A DNA stretch of 62,025 nt from Burkholderia aenigmatica (GTDB lineage Bacteria > Pseudomonadota > Gammaproteobacteria > Burkholderiales > Burkholderiaceae): NCBI RefSeq assembly GCF_902499175.1, contig NZ_CABVQC010000058.1, positions 1-62,025 of the forward strand. The letters run 5' to 3'. Positions within the stretch are counted from its first letter, which is position 1. Each line of letters begins with the position of its first letter. The position numbers and the translations under genes are program-made. Under the pieces are notes generated by a model. That model was not told the origin of the DNA. It searched no databases and saw only the letters and a program-made list of their open reading frames with translations. Below are positions 9,488-18,224 of this stretch, one piece after another.

Positions 9488-10030
9488 TTACTGCGCGCCG
9501 CCTTGTGCCGACGCCGAACCCTTCACGCCGACCGATGCGCCGCCCTGCACCGAATTCGTCGCGCCTTCGAGCGCCTCACCGGCCTTCGCCTTTGCGCCGC
9601 CGGCGACGTCGCCCGCCGTCGACATCGCGCCTTGCGCGTGGCTCTTTGCCGTGCCTGCGACGTGCTTCACGTGCGATTTCGTCGAGTGGACGGCCGATGC
9701 GGCGGCATCCTTCGCCGTGCCCGCTGCCGAACCGACCGCATGCGTCGCGCCGTCAACCGTATTGCCGGCTGCCGAGCCGACGCCGCCGACCGTCTTGCCG
9801 ACGCCGTTCAGCGCGCCGCCCACGACGTTGCCCGCACCCGAACCCGAGCCTGCCGCATTCGCGCCGGCGCCAGCCTGCAGGCCCACGCCACCGCCGAGCA
9901 GCGGCGTCTGAACCTGCGCGCCGACGCCTGCGGAACCCTGGGCGCCGGTCTGGGCCGTCTGTGCGAACGCAGCCGAAGTCGCCATCGCGGTCAGTGCAAC
10001 ACCCACCAGAATCGTACGAATCTTGTTCAT
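9488..10030 (-). CDS. Ala/Gly-rich low-complexity exported protein
   Basis: A 180-residue protein with a Sec signal (MNKIRTILVGVALTAMATSA, cleavage after AFA). The mature part is almost wholly Ala, Gly, Thr, Ser and Val with scattered Lys and His, including repeated VGSAAGTAKDAA and VAGTAKSHAQGA type segments. These resemble 11-residue LEA-like or YtfJ/CsbD-like amphipathic repeats. Probably periplasmic or surface-located; stress protection is speculation. It stands alone with its own terminator at 9438-9469. Confidence 0.65.
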   Translation of the reverse strand: MNKIRTILVGVALTAMATSAAFAQTAQTGAQGSAGVGAQVQTPLLGGGVGLQAGAGANAAGSGSGAGNVVGGALNGVGKTVGGVGSAAGNTVDGATHAVGSAAGTAKDAAASAVHSTKSHVKHVAGTAKSHAQGAMSTAGDVAGGAKAKAGEALEGATNSVQGGASVGVKGSASAQGGAQ

Positions 10031-10330
10031 GGTCATTCTCCCCAAAGACGTTGTTGCTGCGGGCCGCCTTCGTGCGGCTTGTCGCATGCCTCGCCGCGAC
10101 GTGCGGCAGGTGGAGCTAATGTAGCGGCGCGGACGCGCAAAACGATTGATTTGCGGGGACTGTTACTTCCGTTGCAAATGCTGACGATTGACTCACACTG
10201 TTTGACAATCGGGGGCTTGCGGCGGGATTGGACGGTAGACGGGGGGACTCTGGAGGCGCGCCGCACGGTGCATTCCGCAACGGCGACGCGGCTGGTCGCC
10301 ATGGATAGGGAAACCAGACAGGTGAAACGG

Positions 10331-10699
10331 CTAGCAGGGAAACCGGCCGCTTCTATAAGCATTCCAAAGGATGCGTGTCGGCCAGCCATCGGTGCGGCCC
10401 GACAACCGGCTCCTCGCGATGAGTTCGATGTCGTCGGATACGCACGCCGCCACGCCGGCATGCCCCGATGCGCCGAACGCGAGCTTGAACGCCTTTTCCC
10501 TCAGTGCATCCAGGGCCGGCCGGTCGACCGCTGCGCCCGGATCGCCGTCGATTTCGTCGAACGACGCCATCCACTGCGCATCGAACGGCTCGGCATCGCG
10601 ACTGTCCAGCGCGCGGTCGCAATCCAGGTCGCCGAGGAAATCGAAAAAGCCCGGCACCGACAGGATGGCGTCCATTTCACGCAGATGCGCATTCGTCAT
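10331..10699 (-). CDS. Hypothetical small acidic protein
   Basis: A 122-residue protein with no recognised domain. The N-terminal part is acidic (MTNAHLREMDAILSVPGFFD), with an FDEIDGDPGAAVDRPALDAL segment, and there is a single ACVSDD cysteine. Start ATG at 10699 is preceded by AAGGAGT at good spacing. It lies downstream of the gamma-glutamyltransferase gene on the same strand, 77 bases after its stop. Function unknown. Confidence 0.55.
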   Translation of the reverse strand: MTNAHLREMDAILSVPGFFDFLGDLDCDRALDSRDAEPFDAQWMASFDEIDGDPGAAVDRPALDALREKAFKLAFGASGHAGVAACVSDDIELIARSRLSGRTDGWPTRILWNAYRSGRFPC

Positions 10700-10776
10700 T
10701 GCGACTCCTTCACGATGCACGGCCCCGACCGCCCGTTGGTGAATACCGGCAGATCGGGGCCGCGCGTTCCGCCCGA

Positions 10777-12762
10777 TTACGGCCGGAACGTATCGCCGAG
10801 CACGACGCCTTCACGTCGCGGATCGGTGCCGCCCTGCAACGCGGGCGACTGGCCGACCGTCACGCGCATCACCGTGTTGACGCCGCTCGCCTGCGCGGAC
10901 GTCGACACCTTGTGCCCGAGCGCGAGCAGCCCCGTGATCAGCGGATCGTTCGCTCCGTTGTTCGCGGTGTTGACGTTCGGATGCTCGCCGCCGATCGCGG
11001 TCGTCGGACTGTTGCTCGCGCCGAAGTCGACGAGCCCGGCGGACTGCTGCGCGTCGAGGCCCCAGTCCAGTGCGCCGACGAGCGTCTTGACCACGTATTG
11101 CGGAATCGTGCCGCCGCCCGGCGAACCGGTCGCCATCACGAAATCGCCGCGCGAGCCGTCCGCGGCCTGACCGAACACGATCGTCGGCGCCATCGAGCTG
11201 CGCGGCCGCTTGCCCGGCTGCAGGCGGTTGGCCACCGGATTACCCGCGCTGTCGACCGGGTTCGCCGAAAAATCGGTCAGCTGGTTGTTCAGCAGGAAGC
11301 CGTTGGTCATGTGGAACGAGCCCATGCTCGATTCGACCGTCGTCGTCGCGCTCAGCACGTTGCCGTCGCCGTCGACGATCGTGAACTGGTTCGTGCCGTG
11401 CTCGATCAGCGTCGTGTCGACGCCGAGCGGCACCGCGCCGAGATTGCCGGGCTGTGCGGTGCCCATGCTCTTGGCCGGGTCGATCAGCGCTGCGCGCGAT
11501 TTCAGGTACGGCTTGTTCAGCAGCGTGTTCCACGTGCCGCCCGGCAGCGGCACGAAATCCGTATCGGCTACGTATTTGTCGCGGTCGGCATACGCAAGCC
11601 GTTCGGCCTCGGTAACGAGATGCACGCCCGCGACGGTCGGCTTGCCGCCTTCGAGATCGATCGCCGTCGGCTTCAGCGACTTCAGGTCGTAATTCTCGAG
11701 AATGCCGAGCGCCGACGCGACCGCGATGCCACCCGACGACGGCGGCGGCATCCCGCACACCCAGTAGCTGCGATAGGTCGTGCACACGGGCTCTCGGCGC
11801 TTCGCCTGGTACGCGGCGAGGTCGGCTACGGTCGTCTTGCCCGGCGTGAGCGTCGACCCGTCCGCACCCTTCGTCGTGGCAATCTTCGCGACGATGTCCT
11901 GCGCGATCTGCCCCGTGTACAGCGCGTTCGCGCCCGACTGCGCCATCAGCGTCAGCGTGCGCGCATACGCCGGATTCTTCAGCACGGTGCCGAGCGTCTT
12001 CGGCGAACCATCGGCGTTCAGGAAATACGCGGCTGCCTCGGGGTCGCGCTTCAGGTTCGCGGCGTTCGACGCGATCGCGTCGGCGAGCCGGCCCCCGATC
12101 GGGAAGCCGTTGGTCGCGAGCGTGATCGCATCACCGAACAGGTTCTGCCACGGCAGCCGGCCGTGATCCTGCTGCAGCGCCTCGATCAGCCTCGGCACGC
12201 CGATCGTGCCAATCGAGCGGCCGCTCGCCCGTGCGTTCGGCAGCGGCGCGGACTGGTCGGTCGCGTCGTCGACGTAGCGCAGGTAGTTCTCCGTCGCGGC
12301 GGCCGGCGCGGTTTCCCGGCCGTCATACGCCTGCAGTGTCTTGCCGCGCGCATCGTAGTAGAGCAGCACGCCGCCCGAGCCGAGGCCCGTCGCTTCGGGC
12401 ACGGTCAGGCCGAGCACGGCCTGCACGGCGACCGCCGCGTCGGCGGCCGTGCCGCCTTTCTTCAGCACCGCGCAACCGGCCGCGCTCGCGTACGCGTTCG
12501 ACGTGGCCACCAGATAGGTCTTCGCATAGACCGGCTTCATCCCGGTGCGATAGCCCGACGACGCTTCCGGCAGCGACGGGTCGCCCGGCTGGTTCGAGCC
12601 CACCACGACCGTCGCACCGCTGTTGTCGACCGCGAGGCAGCTCGCATCGGTGGAAGGTGTCGGCGTGCGGCCTGCTTCGTTCTCGACGTCGCCGCCGCAT
12701 GCCGTCAACAAGGCTGCCGCGAGCAACGCGGACGCATACGGAAAAATCGCTGTTCTGTTCAT
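10777..12762 (-). CDS. ggt: Gamma-glutamyltransferase, predicted lipoprotein
   Basis: A 661-residue gamma-glutamyl transpeptidase precursor (hydrolysis/transfer of gamma-glutamyl groups from glutathione and gamma-glutamyl amides; Ntn-hydrolase). The N-terminus is a lipoprotein signal with lipobox LTAC (Cys22), so the enzyme is probably membrane-anchored in the periplasm. The catalytic nucleophile and self-cleavage site is Thr457 in HGTNQFTIVD, aligned with the usual TTHYSVVD. The later RSSMAPTIVF and TGSPGGGTIPQ segments match the substrate-binding SSM and oxyanion GG motifs. It is somewhat longer than E. coli Ggt (about 580). Start ATG at 12762 is fixed by the signal peptide. Confidence 0.9.
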   Translation of the reverse strand: MNRTAIFPYASALLAAALLTACGGDVENEAGRTPTPSTDASCLAVDNSGATVVVGSNQPGDPSLPEASSGYRTGMKPVYAKTYLVATSNAYASAAGCAVLKKGGTAADAAVAVQAVLGLTVPEATGLGSGGVLLYYDARGKTLQAYDGRETAPAAATENYLRYVDDATDQSAPLPNARASGRSIGTIGVPRLIEALQQDHGRLPWQNLFGDAITLATNGFPIGGRLADAIASNAANLKRDPEAAAYFLNADGSPKTLGTVLKNPAYARTLTLMAQSGANALYTGQIAQDIVAKIATTKGADGSTLTPGKTTVADLAAYQAKRREPVCTTYRSYWVCGMPPPSSGGIAVASALGILENYDLKSLKPTAIDLEGGKPTVAGVHLVTEAERLAYADRDKYVADTDFVPLPGGTWNTLLNKPYLKSRAALIDPAKSMGTAQPGNLGAVPLGVDTTLIEHGTNQFTIVDGDGNVLSATTTVESSMGSFHMTNGFLLNNQLTDFSANPVDSAGNPVANRLQPGKRPRSSMAPTIVFGQAADGSRGDFVMATGSPGGGTIPQYVVKTLVGALDWGLDAQQSAGLVDFGASNSPTTAIGGEHPNVNTANNGANDPLITGLLALGHKVSTSAQASGVNTVMRVTVGQSPALQGGTDPRREGVVLGDTFRP

Positions 12763-13013
12763 TGTCTGCCGATGTTCTTGTAGGTCGTTGCGATGGACAT
12801 CACGCTGCCTGCGACCCCCTCGGTGCGCCGGCAACGCATTCGATAGTCCCATGAACAAAAATTTTTTCGCAATAAGGGAATGACGTAATGCGACCGGACG
12901 TTGCGCACGCAACGTCACCGCCCGTGCGTGCGGGGGCGTGCTGCACTGCATCGCAGTGCGATGCGCTCGCTCGGCCGATGTCGTGACGTCGTTACCCTGC
13001 TGCCCGACGGCGC

Positions 13014-13322
13014 TTGCCCGCTGCCCGGCCGTCGCGCGCGAAACCGCTTTCCATCGCTTCGACCGCCTCGGAGAAAAACTCGGGGAACATCGTCATCGCG
13101 CGGGTCGCGCGGATCGCGTATGCAATTCCAGCCGCCGTGGGCGGAAGCATCGCGCCGGTCGTGTTCGCGATGATCAGCGTGATGGGCATCCAGCTGCTCG
13201 CCAGCATCGACCTGCACGCGCGCGCCAACCAGAGCGGCGTGCCGGCCGCGCTCCGTTTCTTCAACCCGCTGCTGCTCTTTTACCTGGTGATGCCTATCGA
13301 CGGCACGCGTACCGCGCACTGA
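13014..13322 (+). CDS. Possible small membrane protein or gene remnant
   Basis: A 102-codon frame whose second half looks coding: two hydrophobic stretches (IPAAVGGSIAPVVFAMISVM and RFFNPLLLFYLVMP) joined by QLLASIDLHARANQSGVPAA, with consistently G/C third positions. The only long start is a TTG at 13014 after a non-homologous Arg-rich lead, so the true start is unclear. The opposite strand also has an open frame here. It may be the tail of a broken membrane-protein gene. No family recognised. Confidence 0.3.
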   Translation: MPAARPSRAKPLSIASTASEKNSGNIVIARVARIAYAIPAAVGGSIAPVVFAMISVMGIQLLASIDLHARANQSGVPAALRFFNPLLLFYLVMPIDGTRTAH

Positions 13323-13404
13323 CGCGCCGGTTGCATCGGGCCAGCCAAGCCGCTGGCCATCGGAACGATTGCCGGAGCCTCCATGTTCCGGCTATAAATC
13401 GTGC

Positions 13405-14343
13405 ATGGACACGAATCGCTGGATTCACGACCCCGTCGGCGCCTTCCTCGCATGGCAAGAAACCGCCGCGACCGGCGCCGATCGCCGGCCGTTCGCGCCG
13501 CGATCGGTCGTGCAGCACGTCGCGATGTTCGAACGGTTCCTGCGCCATCTGATCGCCCAGCGCGTGTCGCTGGCCACGTTCGGTCCTGACCACGTCGCGA
13601 CCTTCCTGGCGGAACTCGAACATACCTGTGCGCCCGGCACGTCGACCCGCGTGCGCTACGCGAAGCTGATCGACCGGCTGTGCCGGCATCTGGTCGAAAC
13701 CGGCGTGCGCACGATCCATCCGGCCGGCCGGGCGACACACGCGCTCGCATGGCCGGACGGCGAGCCCGAGCCGTGCTACCTGCCGCCCGATGCCGACGCG
13801 GCGCTGCAGCGCCATGTGCAGCCTCGACCGGACGACACGCCGGCCGACTGCCGGAATCGCGCGATCGTCGCGCTGCTGCTCGCGAGTGGCATCACGTCGG
13901 CCGAGATACGCGCGACGACGCGCGACGCGCCCGATCTCGACGCAAGACCGCCGGTGCTATCCGTGCCGCGCGATCGCGCACGGCCCGCGCGCCGGATCCC
14001 GCTCGCCGCATTCGCGCTGGCGCCGCTCGCCGCCTGGCGCGCGCGCTCGGCAGACGCGCCGGCATCCGCGTTGCTGTTTCCCGCGCCGCGCGGCGGTGGC
14101 GCGATGAACGACATGTTCCTGCTGCTCGTGGTGCGCGACGCACTGACCGCGATCGGCTTCCACGCGGCGGACCTGAGCCCGCGCGTGCTGCGCAATACGT
14201 ATGCGCGCCGCCAGTTGCTCGCCGGCCACACACATGCCGACGTCAGTGCGATGCTCGGTCTCGTCAGTACACGAACGGTCACGCGCATCCGGCAGACGCT
14301 GCTGCGCGATGCGGCCGCGGATCGCGCCGCACACGAGCGCTGA
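13405..14343 (+). CDS. Degenerate tyrosine recombinase (phage integrase family)
   Basis: A 312-residue protein with the two-domain layout of XerC/D-like recombinases: an N-terminal SAM-like core-binding domain (about 5-105, SVVQHVAMFERFLRHLIAQR) and a C-terminal catalytic-type domain (about 120-305). Several catalytic positions appear changed. The box I Arg is replaced in LLLASGITSAEIRA, the HxxR region reads SPRVLRNTYARR with Arg for His, the usual LGH reads LGL, and I see no nucleophilic Tyr in STRTVTRIRQTLL. It may therefore bind DNA without recombining it. Start ATG at 13405 gives MDTNRWIHDP. No phage or transposon genes surround it. Confidence 0.75.
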   Translation: MDTNRWIHDPVGAFLAWQETAATGADRRPFAPRSVVQHVAMFERFLRHLIAQRVSLATFGPDHVATFLAELEHTCAPGTSTRVRYAKLIDRLCRHLVETGVRTIHPAGRATHALAWPDGEPEPCYLPPDADAALQRHVQPRPDDTPADCRNRAIVALLLASGITSAEIRATTRDAPDLDARPPVLSVPRDRARPARRIPLAAFALAPLAAWRARSADAPASALLFPAPRGGGAMNDMFLLLVVRDALTAIGFHAADLSPRVLRNTYARRQLLAGHTHADVSAMLGLVSTRTVTRIRQTLLRDAAADRAAHER

Positions 14344-14391
14344 TCCCGCACTGGCACTGGCACGAGCACGGGCTGCGTGCCGTCCGGTTCC

Positions 14392-14871
14392 CTATTCGCC
14401 CGGCTTCGACTGGATCAGCCGCAGAATCCGGGTGTCGTACGGCGATTGCATGACTTCGGCGATACGGACCTCGGAAGCGGTCGGATGCAGCGGATTCAGC
14501 AGGAAGTTGTGCGCGTGCGGCACGACGACGCTCGGGACGCGCAGCAGCGCGCTCGGCTGCGTGTGCAGCCACTCGGTGCCGGCGCTGCGGGTCCAGTCGA
14601 CGTCGGTTCGCCAGTCGTCCGGCGCGTCGCCCTCCGCGATTTCGGCGATGTCGACCGAATCGGCCACCTCGATGCGAAGCAACTGGTATCCGCTCGGCAA
14701 TTGCGCGACCGTGGCGATTTCGAAATGAACGAGTGTCTCGAGCAGCGCGAGCGCTGGATGCTCGGCGAGATACACGACGGGCTGCCCGGCGAAATGCCAG
14801 CGCCCGCCGGCGCGCAACCCGCCGATGCCTTTCAGGTCGGCGAAATTGCTGATCCGCCACAGCGTCGTCAA
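14392..14871 (-). CDS. RES-domain toxin of an Xre-RES toxin-antitoxin pair
   Basis: A 159-residue RES-domain protein. The RES family takes its name from conserved Arg, Glu and Ser residues; candidates here are Arg in LWRISN, the Glu-rich EHPALALLETLVH helix, and Ser in the GTEWLHTQPSALLRVPSVVVP region. Characterised members degrade NAD+ in the cytoplasm. The likely start is a TTG that overlaps the antitoxin stop codon as TTGA, placing the conserved TTLWRISN at the N-terminus; no ATG is suitably placed. The overlap implies translational coupling to the antitoxin. Confidence 0.85.
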   Translation of the reverse strand: MTTLWRISNFADLKGIGGLRAGGRWHFAGQPVVYLAEHPALALLETLVHFEIATVAQLPSGYQLLRIEVADSVDIAEIAEGDAPDDWRTDVDWTRSAGTEWLHTQPSALLRVPSVVVPHAHNFLLNPLHPTASEVRIAEVMQSPYDTRILRLIQSKPGE

Positions 14872-15323
14872 GCGAAGTACCCCTCGTCGATCTGCGTGAG
14901 GACTTCCTCGACGAGCCGCGCGCCATGCTCGGTGCTCGCCATGTCGAGCGACGTGCGGCCGCCGAAGCGCTGGAGCCCGTTGCGCAGCCACGCCATCGCC
15001 TTGTCCTGGTCGCCGAACGTGGCCGTCGCCTGCGCGACGATGCGCGCGAGACGGATCGCCTTGTCGGATTCCTCCGGCGACAGGCGTTCGTGCGCCTGGC
15101 GACGATGACTCAGCGTGCGGCGCGGAATGATGAAGGCCAGTTCGTCCGATTTCAGCCCGCGCTCGGACAACCGGTCGATCACCGAGACATCGACGCGTGC
15201 GCTCGCCAGCTCGGCAAGATCAGCCCCCGATCGGACGCGGATCGCCAGCAGTTGCTCGAGAATCGTGAATTCGGCCTGACGCGGATGCGCGACGCCCGAA
15301 GGATGGAAAGCAATGGTGCTCAT
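14868..15323 (-). CDS. Xre/MbcA/ParS-type antitoxin
   Basis: A 151-residue antitoxin of the family paired with RES toxins. The N-terminal half is Xre-like (DLAELASARVDVSVIDRLSE, then LAFIIPRRTLSHRR), and the C-terminal half carries the MbcA/ParS toxin-binding domain (ATFGDQDKAMAWLRNGLQRF, then LDMASTEHGARLVEEVL). It should bind and neutralise the RES protein and autorepress the promoter. Start ATG at 15323 is preceded by GAGAGGT. It overlaps the toxin gene by 4 bases. Confidence 0.88.
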   Translation of the reverse strand: MSTIAFHPSGVAHPRQAEFTILEQLLAIRVRSGADLAELASARVDVSVIDRLSERGLKSDELAFIIPRRTLSHRRQAHERLSPEESDKAIRLARIVAQATATFGDQDKAMAWLRNGLQRFGGRTSLDMASTEHGARLVEEVLTQIDEGYFA

Positions 15324-15694
15324 GACCTCTCCCGGCAATTTGCCCAATTATTATAGGCGTTTTGCCGAGAGCGTGCGGGAACCGGTTGGAGCGCGCGCCT
15401 GTGGCGGTCGTCAGGGCCTCTGCGAAGGCGGGAGCGAACGTGACCCACCTGTCTGGAGGCAGGTTGCTGTGATCGCGAATCGAAGATTCGCCTGGGTGAT
15501 GGGATGCAATTATTCAGTATATAAAGTCCGGACTCACATCACGCGGTTGTCACGTAACAACTTTTTTACTGGTTTCATTTGCTCGCGTTCCACCGCCCCA
15601 TCATTCCAGACAAGGTCGAAGGATTCGCCCCGAACAGGGAGATGTTCGCCAAGCGCCGGCCGCGTCATCCGGAAGGAACGCCGCTTCTGGCGAT
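15324..15694. other. Intergenic stretch upstream of the Xre-RES pair
   Basis: About 370 bases with no convincing gene. It should hold the toxin-antitoxin promoter near 15330-15400. Its right half is unusually AT-rich for this replicon (ATTATTCAGTATATAAAG at 15509-15526) and contains a parS-like palindrome at 15546-15561. Confidence 0.6.
15546..15561. promoter_or_regulatory. Distal parS-like site (15/16 match)
   Basis: GTTGTCACGTAACAAC differs at one base from the palindrome GTTGTCACGTGACAAC repeated next to parA at 39.8-41.1 kb. It lies in an AT-rich gap about 24 kb to the left of that cluster. It may be a weak or decayed ParB site. Confidence 0.6.
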
Positions 15695-15898
15695 TCACCG
15701 TCCGTCCCGACGGAAACGCATCGCCGTGCCCTCGCGCCGGATGCGTTCCCATGTCGCGCGTTTCTCGTCGTCGTTCATGAACACCCAGTGCGAGACCTCG
15801 TCGGCCATTCGGCCGCATCCCTTGCAGACATCGTCGAACAGTGTCGAGCACACGCCGACACAGGGGCTGTCGGGTACGTCGTGAAGCGTGGAAGCCAT
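15695..15898 (-). CDS. DUF1289 small Cys-rich protein
   Basis: A 67-residue DUF1289 protein. The four conserved cysteines are visible in SPCVGVCSTLFDDVCKGCGR (Cys13, 17, 25, 28), followed by the family-typical E(V)SHWVFMNDDEKRATWERI. Such proteins may bind an Fe-S cluster or zinc; their role is not established. Start ATG at 15898. Located between the toxin-antitoxin pair and the HD-domain gene on the same strand. Confidence 0.8.
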   Translation of the reverse strand: MASTLHDVPDSPCVGVCSTLFDDVCKGCGRMADEVSHWVFMNDDEKRATWERIRREGTAMRFRRDGR

Positions 15899-15946
15899 TG
15901 GAACACCCGTATCGGTTGAACATCCGGCAGCGCAACGCACAGCACT

Positions 15947-15962
15947 CCCATAAACGGGTACT
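15947..15962 (-). repeat. Distal iteron, about 20 kb left of the origin
   Basis: On the minus strand this reads AGTACCCGTTTATGGG, matching the origin iteron pattern GGTA(C/G)CCGTTTATGGG at 15 of 16 positions. It lies between the DUF1289 start and the HD gene, 386 bases from the parS-like site. Confidence 0.65.
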
Positions 15963-16077
15963 TTGCTGCCGGCGATGCGGCCTGTGCCGCGACGCCAACC
16001 CACCCCGCTCACTGAGACGCTGCCGCCAGTCACGCCAGTCCCCCCGTACCCGCGATCGTGCGCCCTACCGCGAGCAA

Positions 16078-16719
16078 TCAGCCGGCCCACGCGGACGACC
16101 GGATCACGCTGCAGAAATTGCCGGCATGGAAATGCGGATTCTTGTCGGCGAGCACGTCGGCCTTCACGTTGCCGAATGTCGTGTCCGGCTTGTGCTTGAT
16201 CCCGTCGTAGAACGCCTGAATGATGTCCTCCTTGAAGTGCGGCGTACGCGGATGTGCACGGACGACGGCCTCGCGCTCGACATCGCTGTATTCCGGATAC
16301 GTCAGCCCCAGCACGTCCATCTCGACGCCCGCGGTAACGAGCGCGATCACCGGATGCATGTGCTGCGGGATACCCGGCGTGGTATGCAGCGCGATCGAAG
16401 TCCATACGACGTCGATATCCTGCTGCGAGATGCCCTTGCCCTTCAGGAAATCGCGGGCGGCGTTGGCGCCGTCCACCTCGAAACGCTCGCACGCGCTGCT
16501 GTGTTTGTGCGTGAGCCCCATGTCATGAAACATGCAGCCACAGTAGAGCAGCTCGGGATCGTATTTGAGCCCGCGCCGCTGGCCCGCGAGCGCCGCGAAA
16601 TAGAAGACGCGGCTGGAATGATGGAACAGCAGCGGAGACGCGGTATCGCGGACGAGTTCGGTGATCTCGCGCGTCAGTTGGCTATCGGGAATGGTGATGC
16701 CTGCAACGTTCTCAGTCAT
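16078..16719 (-). CDS. HD-domain phosphohydrolase-like protein
   Basis: A 213-residue HD-fold protein resembling the cyanamide hydratase-like/YedJ group. Metal ligands visible: HHSSRVFYF (His33/34), CMFHDMGL (His65-Asp66), then ALHTTPG and HPVIALVTAGVEMD. The substrate cannot be inferred. It is transcribed divergently from the GlxA-type regulator gene across 214 bases, which might regulate it. Start ATG at 16719. Confidence 0.78.
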   Translation of the reverse strand: MTENVAGITIPDSQLTREITELVRDTASPLLFHHSSRVFYFAALAGQRRGLKYDPELLYCGCMFHDMGLTHKHSSACERFEVDGANAARDFLKGKGISQQDIDVVWTSIALHTTPGIPQHMHPVIALVTAGVEMDVLGLTYPEYSDVEREAVVRAHPRTPHFKEDIIQAFYDGIKHKPDTTFGNVKADVLADKNPHFHAGNFCSVIRSSAWAG

Positions 16720-16933
16720 GATCGACCTCCATTGAAAACACCCTTGATTCTCCGGAGTTCGATAACTGTCTCCAATAGACGTGTTACATCAAATCCTGCC
16801 ATTTCGCGCGACGGACGGACACGGTGCCCGCACGGCGGAAAGAACGCCGGAAACAGGCGCCCTCACCCGCCCCATGCACCGACGGCGCCCCTATACTGCT
16901 ACCCGTCACGTTCGACACAACACGCAATCGATC

Positions 16934-17899
16934 ATGCCGAAGGTCGTGGGAATTTTCGCCGTTCCGGGTGTTCAACTGCTCGATGTCTCCGCACCGCTCG
17001 ACGTCTTCGCCCAAGCGAACGCCGAATGCGGGAAGCCGTTCTATACGTTGCGGATCATTGCGAGCGAGTCTGGCCCGATCCGCAGTTCGTCCGGTGCGCA
17101 GTTGCTGCCGGACTGGATCGTCCCCGACATTCCTGAGCGCATCGACACGCTGCTGGTCGCCGGCGCACCGAGCGCCGGCCGGATCGCACTGCGCACCGAC
17201 GTCCTCGCGTGGCTGCGAGCGACGGCCGTGCAGAGCAAGCGCTACGGCTCGATCTGCACCGGCGCGTTCATCCTCGCGGCCACCGGCCTGCTGAAAGGGC
17301 GTCACCTGACCACACACTGGGCTGCCGCCGACGCGCTTGCCGAAGCCTATCCATCGCTCGCCGTCGACGCCGACGCGCTATACGTGCGCGACGGCAAGCT
17401 GCGCACCGGTGCCGGCGTCACGGCCGGGCTCGATCTCGCGCTCGCGCTGGTCGAGGAAGATCTCGGCCGCGAGATCGCGCGGCGCGTCGCCGCGCAACTG
17501 GTCATGTTCTTCAAGCGCCCGGGCGGGCAACTTCAGTTCAGCCGCAAGGGCGAAGCGCGCCCCGCCGGGCGTTCGGTACTGCAGGAAGTACAGCGCTGGA
17601 TCGCGGCGAATCCGGAACTCGAGCATTCGGTGGCGGAGATGGCGAAGCATGCGGGCATGAGCCCGCGCCACTTCGCTCGGCTGTTCCGCGCGGAAGTCGG
17701 CATGACGCCGGCTGCCTGGGTCGAGGCGACCCGCATCTCGGCAGCCCGCCACTTGCTCGAGAACGGCCACGACACGCCGAAACAGGTCGCCGCGAAATGC
17801 GGCTTCGCGAACGTCGATACGCTCAGGCGATCGTTCACCCGGCACGTCGGAATCACGCCGGCCGAATACCGGAAGCGGCAGGCAGTCCTGGCCGAGTGA
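16934..17899 (+). CDS. GlxA-family transcriptional regulator (DJ-1/PfpI + AraC)
   Basis: A 321-residue two-domain regulator. The N-terminal DJ-1/PfpI-like amidotransferase fold (about 1-185) has the elbow Cys in YGSICTGAFILA and the usual HLTTHW segment. The C-terminal AraC domain (about 215-315) has two helix-turn-helices: VAEMAKHAGMSPRHFARLF and KQVAAKCGFANVDTLRRSF, ending FTRHVGITPAEYRKR. In this family the N-terminal domain senses small metabolites. The ATG at 16934 gives the conserved MPKVVGIFAVPGVQLLDV. The divergent HD gene is a candidate target. Confidence 0.88.
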   Translation: MPKVVGIFAVPGVQLLDVSAPLDVFAQANAECGKPFYTLRIIASESGPIRSSSGAQLLPDWIVPDIPERIDTLLVAGAPSAGRIALRTDVLAWLRATAVQSKRYGSICTGAFILAATGLLKGRHLTTHWAAADALAEAYPSLAVDADALYVRDGKLRTGAGVTAGLDLALALVEEDLGREIARRVAAQLVMFFKRPGGQLQFSRKGEARPAGRSVLQEVQRWIAANPELEHSVAEMAKHAGMSPRHFARLFRAEVGMTPAAWVEATRISAARHLLENGHDTPKQVAAKCGFANVDTLRRSFTRHVGITPAEYRKRQAVLAE

Positions 17900-18224
17900 C
17901 GTAGCCGTGTGTGCGCGATTCGGCGCGAACGAGGTCAGTCACTCCGCCCAAATACTTCGGCATCCGATCTAACTGATTGTCGTGCGGTCAAGCCACTGGC
18001 CGATCGACGACATCGCCCCGCTGGAAGCCTCGTCGGCGGTCCTGATCGACCGCGGGACAGCCCCGCAATTATCAGACGAAACACTCGCCAGCCCAGATCG
18101 TTTACCCAGTTGCAATAATTATTCGCTGGAACGCGTATTTCCGACCGGTAACGTGATCGCTACGATGCAATCAACCGCTGAACGCAACAAGCGAAGCGCG
18201 AAATCAATGAAACCGGAGGTCATC

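Noticed and set aside
12992..13264. A minus-strand frame opposite the small membrane ORF
   Set aside because: The plus strand has the stronger G/C third-position pattern; I kept only that one, at low confidence.
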